In this document: positions 1-5,919 of the stretch, piece by piece
How positions within the stretch are numbered: the first letter of the stretch is position 1
Layout of the letters: every line of letters begins with the position of its first letter
DNA from: an uncultured Caulobacteraceae bacterium
GTDB lineage: Bacteria; Pseudomonadota; Alphaproteobacteria; Caulobacterales; Caulobacteraceae
Length of the DNA stretch: 11,316 nt
NCBI GenBank assembly: GCA_937910255.1
Contig: CALEOQ010000459.1
Coordinates: 1-11,316, forward strand
Direction of reading: 5' to 3'
Position numbers and translations under genes: made by a program
The notes under the pieces: model-generated
What the model saw: the letters and a program-made list of their open reading frames with translations, nothing else
Told to the model about the DNA's origin: nothing
Databases searched by the model: none

Positions 1-64
1 GGGAGGGTGGAGGAAGGTGAGAGATAGGTGGTGGGGGGGTGGGGTGGGTGTGTTTTTTTTTTTT
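1..64. other. Non-genomic low-complexity 5' end
   Basis: This stretch is almost only G, T and A, with long G-rich runs, and ends in a run of 12 T (53-64). It lies outside the sequencing adapter that follows, so it cannot be part of the insert. It is most simply read as low-quality base calls past the end of a library molecule. Open frames crossing it are artefacts. Confidence 0.85.
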
Positions 65-128
65 CAAGCAAGAGACGGCATACGAGATTACGGCGTGACT
101 GGAGTTCAGACGTGTGCTCTTCCGATCT
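65..128 (+). other. Illumina P7/index adapter (contaminant)
   Basis: Bases 65-88 match the P7 flow-cell sequence except for a local change (CAAGCAAGAGACGG where the standard has CAAGCAGAAGACGG). Bases 89-94 (TACGGC) sit where a six-base index is expected. Bases 95-128 match the TruSeq read-2 primer region without a mismatch, ending in GCTCTTCCGATCT. Genomic sequence therefore begins at about 129. Peptides translated from this segment are spurious. Confidence 0.97.
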
Positions 129-349
129 CGCCCGAAGGCGAAGACCAGGCAAGAGGGCTCGTCTGGGCTCGGCCGGGCCTCGGCCTCCGCCGCCCAGCGC
201 CGGAGCACGTCGGCGCTGGTGTCGCGCCGGACGCCGAGATTGTAGGCGGTGACCTCCGGCCGCCCGACCAGGGCGCGGCCCAGCCAGCCCTGGTGATCGG
301 GATCGCCGACGCCGGCCACAAAGGAGTCCCCGAAGGCGAGGATGCGCAC
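129..349 (-). CDS. SGNH/GDSL-family hydrolase, N-terminal fragment (cut by contig end)
   Basis: Partial gene with 73 codons present. It starts at a GTG (349-347) four bases after the enoyl-CoA hydratase stop, with a purine-rich AGGCGG just upstream; the tight spacing suggests translation in the same operon. The N-terminus MRILAFGDSFVAG carries the GDS nucleophile block (Ser9), followed by a block-II-like segment YNLGVRRDTS (Gly39) and then LVFAFG, the strand that normally leads into the GxND block. That block and the C-terminal catalytic Asp/His are missing because the adapter begins at 128. Family members are lysophospholipase-L1-like esterases or lipases; the substrate cannot be told. No signal peptide is seen, so it is probably cytoplasmic. 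The family call is good and the specific function unknown. Confidence 0.85.
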
Positions 350-353
350 CCGC

Positions 354-1139
354 CTAGCGCCCCTTGAAGTCCGGGCGGCGCTTTTCGACGAAGGCGGCCA
401 TGCCCTCCTTCTGGTCCTCGAAGGCGAACAGGGAGTGGAACAGCCGCCGCTCCACCGCCACGCCGGCGCTGAGCGTGGTCTCGTAGGCGGTCTCCACCAG
501 CTCCTTGTTCATCATCACCGCCACCGGGGACTGGCCGGCGATCTTGGCCGCCGCCGCCAGGGCCTCGGCCACCAGGGCCTCGGCCGGGACGATGCGCGAG
601 ACCAGCCCCGCCCGCTCGGCCTCGACGGCGTCCATCATCCGGCCGGTCAGGATCATGTCCATGGCCTTGGACTTGCCCACATAGCGGGTCAGGCGCTGGG
701 TGCCGCCAATGCCGGGCATGACGCCGAGATTGATCTCCGGCTGGCCGAACTTCGCCGTGTCGGCGGCGATGATGAAGTCGCACATCATGGCCAGCTCGCA
801 GCCGCCGCCCAGGGCGAAGCCCGCGACCGCGGCGATGATCGGCTTGCGGCAGGCCTCGATCCGCCGGGCGCTGCGGGCGAAGGTGTCGGCCAGGAACATG
901 TCGGCATAGGACTTGTCGGCCATCTCCTTGATGTCGGCGCCGGCGGCGAAGGCCCGTTCCGAGCCGGTGAGCACCAGGCAGCGGACCTCGGGATCGGCCT
1001 CGGCGACGTCCAGGGCCGCCTCCAGGTCGGCGAGCAGCCGGGCGTTGAGGGCGTTCAGGGCCTCGGGCCGGTTGAGGCGGATCAGGGTGACGGGGCCATG
1101 GGCCTCGATGAGCAGGGTCTCGTAGCTGGGCGCGGACAT
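354..1139 (-). CDS. Enoyl-CoA hydratase (crotonase family)
   Basis: 261 residues, the normal length for a short-chain enoyl-CoA hydratase, which adds water to trans-2-enoyl-CoA in fatty-acid beta-oxidation. Visible signatures are the oxyanion-hole segment AAGADI (65-70), the GGGCELAM block (111-118) with catalytic Glu115 and oxyanion Gly112, and GQPEINLGVMPG (132-143) with the second catalytic Glu135. The 20-residue spacing of the two Glu matches the rat mitochondrial enzyme. Having both Glu residues favours a true hydratase over an isomerase or other crotonase. The start ATG is preceded by a strong GAGGAGG about five bases away. It lies 33 bp after the TraB/GumN-like gene and just before the SGNH hydrolase, all on the minus strand. 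No other beta-oxidation gene is adjacent, so the physiological substrate is unknown. Confidence 0.94.
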   Translation of the reverse strand: MSAPSYETLLIEAHGPVTLIRLNRPEALNALNARLLADLEAALDVAEADPEVRCLVLTGSERAFAAGADIKEMADKSYADMFLADTFARSARRIEACRKPIIAAVAGFALGGGCELAMMCDFIIAADTAKFGQPEINLGVMPGIGGTQRLTRYVGKSKAMDMILTGRMMDAVEAERAGLVSRIVPAEALVAEALAAAAKIAGQSPVAVMMNKELVETAYETTLSAGVAVERRLFHSLFAFEDQKEGMAAFVEKRRPDFKGR

Positions 1140-1172
1140 GGCGGCCTCCTCTTCAGATACGTGTCCCGCCGC

Positions 1173-2045
1173 TTAAGGCCCCTCGACCTCATAGCCAAGG
1201 GCGCGCAGGCGTGCGGGCAGGCCGTCCTCGCCCAGCAGGTGGCCCGCGCCCACCACGACCACCGAGCGTCCCGCCCCCTCAAGCCGAGCCTCAAGCTGTT
1301 CAATCCAGGCGGTGTTGCGATCGACGACCATGCGCCGATAGAGGCCGGGCGCCGCCTCACGCATGGGGTCCAGGGCCTCGGCCTCCAGGCCCGCCAAGTC
1401 GCCGGACAGCCAGGCGGCGATCAGCCGGTCGTACCCTTGAGGGTCCTCCTCCAGCTGCTCCAGGGTGTCGATCAGATTGGCCCACTGCTCGTCCATGGGG
1501 ACGGCGTCGAACAGGGCGATCTGCTGCTCGGCGCTCTCCAGGGCCCGGCGCTCCAACATCGCCGGCGCGGTCAGGCTGACCTGTTTCTCCACCCCCTGCT
1601 CCACATCGGCGCCGGCTTCAGCGAAAGCGGCCGAGGCCAGCAGCACCTCGGCGAACCAGGGCTTGAGCCGGTCGAGCAGATTGGGCGGCAGGCCGTGGCG
1701 GGCCGCCAGCCGGGTGAGGCGCTCACGGCTTTCGGCCGGCAGCTGGGCATAGAGGGACTGGCCCGGCGGCAGGGCGCCATAGCGCATGGCCAGCATCGCG
1801 GCCTGGGCTTCGGTCTCCGGATCCACCGGCAGTTCGAACCAGAGGTCGTCGGCCTGGGCCAGGGCGGCGTCCAGGGCCTGGGGCCGCCAGGGCAGATCCG
1901 GCGGCAGCAGATGCATGGAGCCGAACAGCACCATCTCGGAATCGGCGTCGCGGACGATCCACAGGGCGGGCTCGGCCCGGGCCGGCTGCGGCGCGCAGGC
2001 CGCCAGGGCGATCAGAAGGCCCAGCAGGCCCATGAGGCGGGTCAT
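1173..2045 (-). CDS. TraB/GumN family lipoprotein
   Basis: 290 residues from the ATG at 2045. The N-terminus MTRLMGLLGLLIALAAC is a lipoprotein signal with lipobox L-A-A-C (Cys17). Ala follows the cysteine, which under E. coli rules would send it to the outer membrane. The mature part opens with PALWIVRDADSEMVLFGSMH. The N-terminal GSMH (42-45) and the C-terminal GAGH (266-269) are the paired G-x-x-H motifs of the TraB/GumN family (Pfam TraB), which is thought to be metal-dependent and peptidase-like. No substrate is established for most bacterial members. The start is five bases after the mutM stop, with AAAGG inside the end of mutM acting as ribosome site, so translation is probably coupled to mutM. 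A longer reading frame continues upstream but runs through mutM out of frame and lacks a signal peptide, so it was discarded. Confidence 0.86.
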   Translation of the reverse strand: MTRLMGLLGLLIALAACAPQPARAEPALWIVRDADSEMVLFGSMHLLPPDLPWRPQALDAALAQADDLWFELPVDPETEAQAAMLAMRYGALPPGQSLYAQLPAESRERLTRLAARHGLPPNLLDRLKPWFAEVLLASAAFAEAGADVEQGVEKQVSLTAPAMLERRALESAEQQIALFDAVPMDEQWANLIDTLEQLEEDPQGYDRLIAAWLSGDLAGLEAEALDPMREAAPGLYRRMVVDRNTAWIEQLEARLEGAGRSVVVVGAGHLLGEDGLPARLRALGYEVEGP

Positions 2046-2050
2046 CGGCT

Positions 2051-2917
2051 TCAGCCTTTCTGGCAGACGAGGCAGTAGAAGGTCGACCGGCCGGCCTGAA
2101 CCTCCCGGGCGATGGTCCCGGCGCAGCCGGGATTGGGACAGGGCGCGCCCTCCCGCCCATAGGCGCGGAAACTGTGTTGAAAATAGCCCAGCGCCCCGTC
2201 GGCGGCGGCGTAGTCGCGCAAGGTCGAGCCCCCGGCGGCGATGGCCGCCTGCAGAACTTGGCGGATGGCGTCCACGAGGCCCCTGAGCCGGGGCCGGCTG
2301 ATCTTGCCCGCCGGACCGAAGGGCGAGATGCGGGCCATGTGCAGGGCTTCGCACACATAGATGTTGCCCAGGCCAGCGACGATCCTCTGGTCCAGCAACA
2401 GGGTCTTGGGGCCCTGTTTGCGGCCTTCGAAGGCGCGGGCCAGGTGGGCGGCGTCGAAATCGTCGGACAGGGGCTCTGGCCCCATGCCGGCGAACCAGGG
2501 ATGGCTGGGCAGCGCCTCGGTGGGGATCAGGCCCATATAGCCGAACCGACGGGGGTCGTAATAGGTGACCCGGCCGCCGGCCTCCGTCTCGAAGACCACA
2601 TGGGCGTGGCGGGGGTCAGGATCGGCGGCGTAGACGAACTGGCCCGGCCGGATCGTCCCCTCGGGGCGGGCGATCTCGAAGCGGCCGCTCATGCCCAGAT
2701 GCATGACCAGGGTGTCCCCCCGGTCGGTGGGGGCCAGCACGTACTTGGCCCGCCGCGAGAGGGTTTCGATCCGCGCCCCGGCCAGCCGCTGGACGAAGCC
2801 CTCGGGGAAGGCAAAGCGCAGGTCCGGGCGGCGAAGCTCCACGCGGTTCAGGCGCTGGCCGTCCAGGACGGGCGCCAGGCCGCGGCGGACGGTCTCGACC
2901 TCGGGAAGTTCAGGCAT
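2051..2917 (-). CDS. mutM: Formamidopyrimidine-DNA glycosylase (Fpg/MutM)
   Basis: 288 residues, starting MPELPEVETVRRGL. After Met removal Pro2 is the Schiff-base nucleophile and Glu3 the catalytic acid, so the start at 2917 is fixed by chemistry although its ribosome site is weak. Lys58 in RRAKYVL matches the conserved catalytic Lys. A helix-two-turn-helix region follows (LLLDQRIVAGLGNIYVCEAL). The C-terminal zinc finger has Cys260, Cys265, Cys282 and Cys285 (C-x4-C, C-x2-C), with GRSTFYC carrying the DNA-contacting Arg277. The enzyme removes 8-oxoguanine and formamidopyrimidines from DNA and nicks the abasic site. The zinc finger sets it apart from plain Nei-like proteins, and PELPEVE with the GR-x-T/S pattern favours Fpg over Nei. 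It is the first gene of the minus-strand cluster and divergent from ubiE. Confidence 0.97.
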   Translation of the reverse strand: MPELPEVETVRRGLAPVLDGQRLNRVELRRPDLRFAFPEGFVQRLAGARIETLSRRAKYVLAPTDRGDTLVMHLGMSGRFEIARPEGTIRPGQFVYAADPDPRHAHVVFETEAGGRVTYYDPRRFGYMGLIPTEALPSHPWFAGMGPEPLSDDFDAAHLARAFEGRKQGPKTLLLDQRIVAGLGNIYVCEALHMARISPFGPAGKISRPRLRGLVDAIRQVLQAAIAAGGSTLRDYAAADGALGYFQHSFRAYGREGAPCPNPGCAGTIAREVQAGRSTFYCLVCQKG

Positions 2918-3016
2918 GGTCCATCGCTTGGCAGAGGCTGCGCCTGCGATCAACTTCAACCACGCCCTGCGGCCTTCCGCTGGCGTGCGGCCGCGCAGAA
3001 GGCTAAGAGGCGAGCC
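2918..3016. promoter_or_regulatory. Divergent intergenic region mutM / ubiE
   Basis: These 99 bases between the divergent mutM and ubiE starts must hold the promoters of both units. The ubiE ribosome site AAGAGG (3005-3010) is clear, while mutM has only a weak GATGGACC before its ATG. I could not pick convincing -35/-10 pairs here. An imperfect inverted repeat around the GCGGCCGC at about 2988-2995 is probably just GC-rich composition. Confidence 0.45.
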
Positions 3017-3775
3017 ATGACCGGACCTGCCGCCACCTTCGGCTTTCGCGACGTTGCGGCCGACGAGAAGCCGCGCCTGGTGCGCGGAGTCTTCGACCGC
3101 GTCGCCCGCCGCTATGACCTGATGAACGACCTGATGAGCGGCGGGGTCCACCGCCTCTGGAAGGACGCCGTCGCCGCCCGCCTGAACCCGCAGCCCGGCG
3201 AGGTCATCATCGACTGCGCCGGCGGCACCGGCGACATGGCCCGGCGCTTCGCCAAGATGGCCAGGCGCGCCCAGCAGCGCCGGGGCGGTCCCGACGCCAC
3301 CATCCTGCTGATGGACTACAACGCCGAGATGATCACGGCGGGCCGCGAAAAGGGCTCCGAGCCGGAGATCTGCTGGAGTGTCGGGGACGCCCAAGCCCTG
3401 CCCCTGCCCGACGCCTGCGCCGACGCCTATGTGATCTCGTTCGGCATCCGCAATGTCACCGATATTCCTGCGGCCCTGCGGGAGGCCCGGCGGGTGCTGA
3501 AGCCCGGCGGGCGGTTCCTGTGCCTGGAGTTTTCCCGGCCGGTCACCGAGCCCATGCAGAAGGCCTATGACGCCTATTCCTTCAAGGTCATCCCCGCCGT
3601 GGGCGAGCTGGTGGCCAAGGACCGGGAGTCCTACCAGTATCTGGTGGAGAGCATCCGCCGCTTTCCCGACCAGGAACGGTTCGCCCAGATGATGCGCGAG
3701 GCCGGCTTTTCCCGGGTGAGCTACACCAATTTCACCGCCGGGGTGGCGGCGATGCACCAGGGCTGGGCCATCTGA
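3017..3775 (+). CDS. ubiE: Demethylmenaquinone/2-polyprenyl-benzoquinol C-methyltransferase UbiE
   Basis: 252 residues, close to E. coli UbiE. This SAM-dependent enzyme carries out the C-methylation step of ubiquinone (and, where present, menaquinone) synthesis. The UbiE/COQ5 N-terminal signature is FDRVARRYDLMNDLMSGG (26-43). SAM-binding motif I is CAGGTGD (67-73), the acidic residue binding the ribose is Asp100 in LLMDYNAEM, and GDAQALPLPD (123-132) and FGIRNVTD (142-149) are the family-specific blocks. It is soluble and probably works next to the membrane quinone complex. A short Arg/Gln-rich stretch (82-92) before the second strand is slightly longer than in E. coli. The ATG at 3017 has AAGAGG six bases upstream. 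The stop is one base before the ubiB start, so the two genes are surely cotranscribed. Confidence 0.96.
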   Translation: MTGPAATFGFRDVAADEKPRLVRGVFDRVARRYDLMNDLMSGGVHRLWKDAVAARLNPQPGEVIIDCAGGTGDMARRFAKMARRAQQRRGGPDATILLMDYNAEMITAGREKGSEPEICWSVGDAQALPLPDACADAYVISFGIRNVTDIPAALREARRVLKPGGRFLCLEFSRPVTEPMQKAYDAYSFKVIPAVGELVAKDRESYQYLVESIRRFPDQERFAQMMREAGFSRVSYTNFTAGVAAMHQGWAI

Positions 3776-3776
3776 C

Positions 3777-5279
3777 ATGGCGCGTCCCGCCGCCTATGGC
3801 CGGCTCCTGGCCGCCGCCTGGACCCTGGCCCGTCACGACGCCCTGCTGCCTGTCGAGCTGGAAGCCCTCTATCCGCCGCCGATCCGCGACCTCGGGCGGG
3901 CCTTGCGCCTGCTGGCGGGCAAACAGGCCCGCGACGGGCGGCCGGGCGAGCGCCTGGCCCGCGCCCTCGTCCAGCTTGGCCCCGTGGCCATCAAGCTCGG
4001 CCAGCTCCTCTCCACCCGGGCCGACATCTTCGGCGCGCCCTTCGCCGAGGACCTGTCGCGGCTGAAGGACCGGCTGGCGCCCTTCCCGGCCGAGATCGCC
4101 CGGGCCCAGGTGGAGGCCGCCCTCGGCGCGCCGATCGAGACCCGGTTTTCCGAGTTCGGCGAGGCCGTGGCCGCCGCCTCCCTGGCCCAGGCCCATGATG
4201 CGCGCCTGCGCGACGGCCGCCGCGTGGCGGTCAAGGTGCTGCGGCCCCATATCGGCGTCCGGGTCGCCCAGGATTCCGCGGCCCTGGCCCAGGCCGCCCA
4301 GCTGGCGGCCCGCTATGTGCCCGCCGCCCGCCGGCTGGAGCCCGAGGCCTTCGCCCGCACGGTGATCCGCGCCACCGAGCTGGAGCTCGACCTGCGCCTG
4401 GAGGCCGCCGGCTGTGACGAACTGGGCCAGGTGATGGCCCGCGACGGCTACATGACCGCCCCGGCCGTGATCTGGGAGGGCGTAGGCAAGCAGGTCCTGA
4501 CCCTGGAATGGGCGGCCGGCGCGCCCCTGTCCGATCCCGCCGCCCTGGAGCTGCCGGGCCTGGACCGGCCGACGCTCGCCTCCAACCTGCTGCGGGCCTT
4601 CCTTTCCCAGGCGCTCGACCACGGCGTCTTCCATGCCGACCTGCATGAGGGAAACCTGTTCGTCGAGGCGCCGGCCAGGATCACGGCCGTGGACTATGGC
4701 ATCGTCGGACGCCTTGGCCCCGACGAGCGGCGCTACCTAGCCGAGATCCTCTGGGGCTTCCTGGACCGGGACTACCCCCGGGTGGCCGAGGTGCATTTCC
4801 GCGCCGGCTACGTGCCCGCCCACCACGACCGGGCGGCCTTCGCCCAGGCCCTGCGGGCGGTGGGGGAGCCGCTGTTCGGCCGCGCCGCCAGCCAGGTCTC
4901 CATGAGCCGGGTGCTGATCCAGCTGTTCGAGATCACCGCCCTGTTCGACATGCGCCTGCGCCCCGAACTGGTGCTGCTGCAGAAGACCATGATGACGGTG
5001 GAGGGGGTGGCCCGCCGCATCGATCCCGACCACGACATCTGGGCCGCCGCCGATCCGGTGGTGCGCCGTTGGATCGCCCGCGAGCTGGCCCCGCCCGCCC
5101 AGGCCAAACACCTGGCCCAGGAGAGCCTGGACATCCTCCAGGGCCTCAAGCGCCGGCTGCAGGCGCCCGACCCCACAGTGGCCGTGGTCACAGGTCCGGA
5201 GCGGGACTCCAGCTGGCTATGGTTCTTCCTGGGCGCCCTGACCGCCGGCGGCGCCTTCCTGCTGGGCGCGCTCGCCTGA
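3777..5279 (+). CDS. ubiB: Ubiquinone biosynthesis protein UbiB (ABC1/ADCK atypical kinase-like)
   Basis: 500 residues. UbiB is a membrane-associated ATPase/kinase-like protein needed for ubiquinone synthesis, probably helping extract or organise lipid intermediates. The KxGQ motif is KLGQ (73-76) within GPVAIKLGQLLSTRAD. The Ala-rich loop replacing the kinase P-loop is AAASLAQAH (132-140), the ATP-site Lys is Lys153 in VAVKV, the conserved ELELDLRLEA segment is at 201-210, the catalytic loop is HADLHEGN (286-293), and the metal-binding DYG is 306-308. The catalytic loop has Glu where E. coli has Pro. The last ~23 residues (478-500) are hydrophobic and form the membrane anchor; they look long enough for one span, whereas E. 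coli UbiB has two. It starts one base after ubiE and ends 13 bp from the convergent lipoprotein stop. Confidence 0.95.
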   Translation: MARPAAYGRLLAAAWTLARHDALLPVELEALYPPPIRDLGRALRLLAGKQARDGRPGERLARALVQLGPVAIKLGQLLSTRADIFGAPFAEDLSRLKDRLAPFPAEIARAQVEAALGAPIETRFSEFGEAVAAASLAQAHDARLRDGRRVAVKVLRPHIGVRVAQDSAALAQAAQLAARYVPAARRLEPEAFARTVIRATELELDLRLEAAGCDELGQVMARDGYMTAPAVIWEGVGKQVLTLEWAAGAPLSDPAALELPGLDRPTLASNLLRAFLSQALDHGVFHADLHEGNLFVEAPARITAVDYGIVGRLGPDERRYLAEILWGFLDRDYPRVAEVHFRAGYVPAHHDRAAFAQALRAVGEPLFGRAASQVSMSRVLIQLFEITALFDMRLRPELVLLQKTMMTVEGVARRIDPDHDIWAAADPVVRRWIARELAPPAQAKHLAQESLDILQGLKRRLQAPDPTVAVVTGPERDSSWLWFFLGALTAGGAFLLGALA

Positions 5280-5292
5280 GGCCCGATCAGGC

Positions 5293-5796
5293 TCAGTCGT
5301 CGGCGCGCTCGGCCTCGCGGGCCTTCTGCTCTTCCCAATAGGCGGCCCCGTTGTCGGGCTTGAACATGGTCCGCGGCGCGCCGGCCGCCGTGGCCACGGC
5401 GAAGACATTGGCCTCCGGGTCATAGATCAGGGTGTCGCCGTTGCCCCGCTTGAGCGTCTCCGCGCTGGCCGGCGGATCATTGACGAAGGCGTGGGCCTTG
5501 CGGACGAAATCATCCAGGTCGGCGGCCCCGAAAGCCTCGCCATTGCGGGCATAGGCGCGCTCGGCGTTCTCCTGGGCCGAATAGCGCTGGGTCTCCGACC
5601 ACAGGGGGCGACCATCCACCTGCGGGATCGGCGCCCGCGCCGCAGCCGAAGACGTCGCTGGCGCGGTGGCCGAGGCGTCCTGAGCCGCCTCGCCCGCGTT
5701 GGGGGCCGGCGTCACCGCCGAGGGCCCGTTGTCACAGGCGGCGAGAATGAAAAGGCTGGCGCCCGCCGCGAGCGCCCAAGCTGACCGCATCATCAC
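5293..5796 (-). CDS. Small lipoprotein of unknown function with a possible toxin-like C-terminal domain
   Basis: 167 residues if started at GTG (5796); two in-frame ATGs follow at once (5793, 5790), and TGGAGAG (5804-5810) suits GTG or the first ATG. The signal ASLFILAAC gives a lipobox L-A-A-C with Cys21. Asp22 follows, which in E. coli is an inner-membrane retention signal. Residues 23-60 are an Ala/Pro/Ser/Thr linker. Residues 61-167 look like a small folded domain: LWSETQRYSAQENAERAYARNG, then DLDDFVRKAHAFVNDPP (93-109), GNGDTLIYDPEANVFAV (118-134) and PRTMFKPDNGAAYW (141-154), with a charged tail. The pattern 'GDTxxYDPxxNxFxV...G.PRTMFKP..G..Y' reminds me of C-terminal domains of polymorphic (RHS/CDI-type) toxins; this is recollection, not a search. 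No neighbouring immunity gene is seen. Its promoter region holds an SOS-box-like element. I do not assign a function. Confidence 0.8.
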   Translation of the reverse strand: MMMRSAWALAAGASLFILAACDNGPSAVTPAPNAGEAAQDASATAPATSSAAARAPIPQVDGRPLWSETQRYSAQENAERAYARNGEAFGAADLDDFVRKAHAFVNDPPASAETLKRGNGDTLIYDPEANVFAVATAAGAPRTMFKPDNGAAYWEEQKAREAERADD

Positions 5797-5815
5797 GGTG
5801 TTTCTCTCCAGAGTT

Positions 5816-5828
5816 CAGCTTCAAGCTG
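5816..5828. repeat. Short perfect palindrome in the lipoprotein promoter
   Basis: Six-base arms around one base (CAGCTT C AAGCTG). It covers the predicted transcription start and part of the -10 element of the minus-strand lipoprotein gene, where a repressor site would act. A palindrome of this size can occur by chance, and no family is assigned. Confidence 0.3.
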
Positions 5829-5832
5829 TAGC
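5825..5832 (-). promoter_or_regulatory. Candidate -10 element for the lipoprotein gene
   Basis: On the minus strand this reads GCTACAGC, seven of eight matches to the Caulobacter housekeeping -10 consensus as I recall it (GCTANAWC). Transcription would start near 5818, leaving a leader of about 22 bases that contains the ribosome site. The matching -35 (about 5844-5850) is weak, as may be expected of an activated or SOS-type promoter. It overlaps the perfect palindrome CAGCTT-C-AAGCTG at 5816-5828. Confidence 0.4.
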
Positions 5833-5833
5833 G

Positions 5834-5848
5834 GAACGAACAAAGAAC
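5834..5848 (-). promoter_or_regulatory. Candidate LexA (SOS) box, GTTC-N7-GTTC
   Basis: On the minus strand 5848-5834 reads GTTCTTTGTTCGTTC, an exact fit to GTTC-N7-GTTC, the direct-repeat LexA operator known from Alphaproteobacteria such as Caulobacter and Rhodobacter. It begins one base upstream of the -10-like element facing the lipoprotein gene, covering its -10/-35 spacer, so LexA binding there would block that promoter. It is also about 13 bases upstream of the candidate coaBC -35, a less direct position. By a rough count, eight fixed bases would turn up by chance in a gap this size well under 1% of the time. Binding itself is not shown. Confidence 0.6.
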
Positions 5849-5860
5849 AGATGCGGCGGT

Positions 5861-5888
5861 TTGTCCAGCGCCTATATGCGGCTATAGC
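5861..5888 (+). promoter_or_regulatory. Candidate promoter of coaBC-dut
   Basis: TTGTCCA (5861-5867) as -35 and GCTATAGC (5881-5888) as -10, with a 13-base spacer. The -10 fits seven of eight positions of the Caulobacter housekeeping consensus GCTANAWC, the -35 about four of seven of TTGACGS, and the spacing lies within the 10-14 range I recall. Transcription would begin near 5895. An ATG at 5851 would then lie upstream of the transcript, which supports the TTG at 5920 as the coaBC start. Confidence 0.5.
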
Positions 5889-5919
5889 GGTGCGGCGTTG
5901 GCGGAAGGGACACGAAGCC

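Noticed and set aside
17..367. Plus-strand open frames at the 5' end
   Set aside because: They begin in junk and P7 adapter sequence and continue as the antisense of the SGNH hydrolase.
342..2078. Long plus-strand open frame (578 codons) opposite ech and the TraB/GumN gene
   Set aside because: Low-complexity Gly/Gln/His-rich translation with no motifs; it mirrors two well-supported minus-strand genes, as often happens at high GC.
2174..3016. Upstream extension of the ubiE frame across mutM
   Set aside because: It runs opposite mutM and has no family features; UbiE starts normally at 3017 with a good ribosome site.
2918..3778. Upstream extension of the mutM frame opposite ubiE
   Set aside because: MutM needs Pro right after the initiator Met (MPELPEVE), so it must begin at 2917; the extension is Gly/Ala/His-rich shadow sequence.
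3732..4646. Minus-strand open frame of 304 codons opposite ubiB
   Set aside because: Gly/Gln/Arg-rich shadow of the strongly supported ubiB gene, with no recognisable domain.
5277..5295. Possible bidirectional terminator between ubiB and the lipoprotein gene
   Set aside because: TGAG(G)CC can pair with GGCTCA across a six-base loop, but the stem has a bulge and no T-run follows on either strand; too weak to call.
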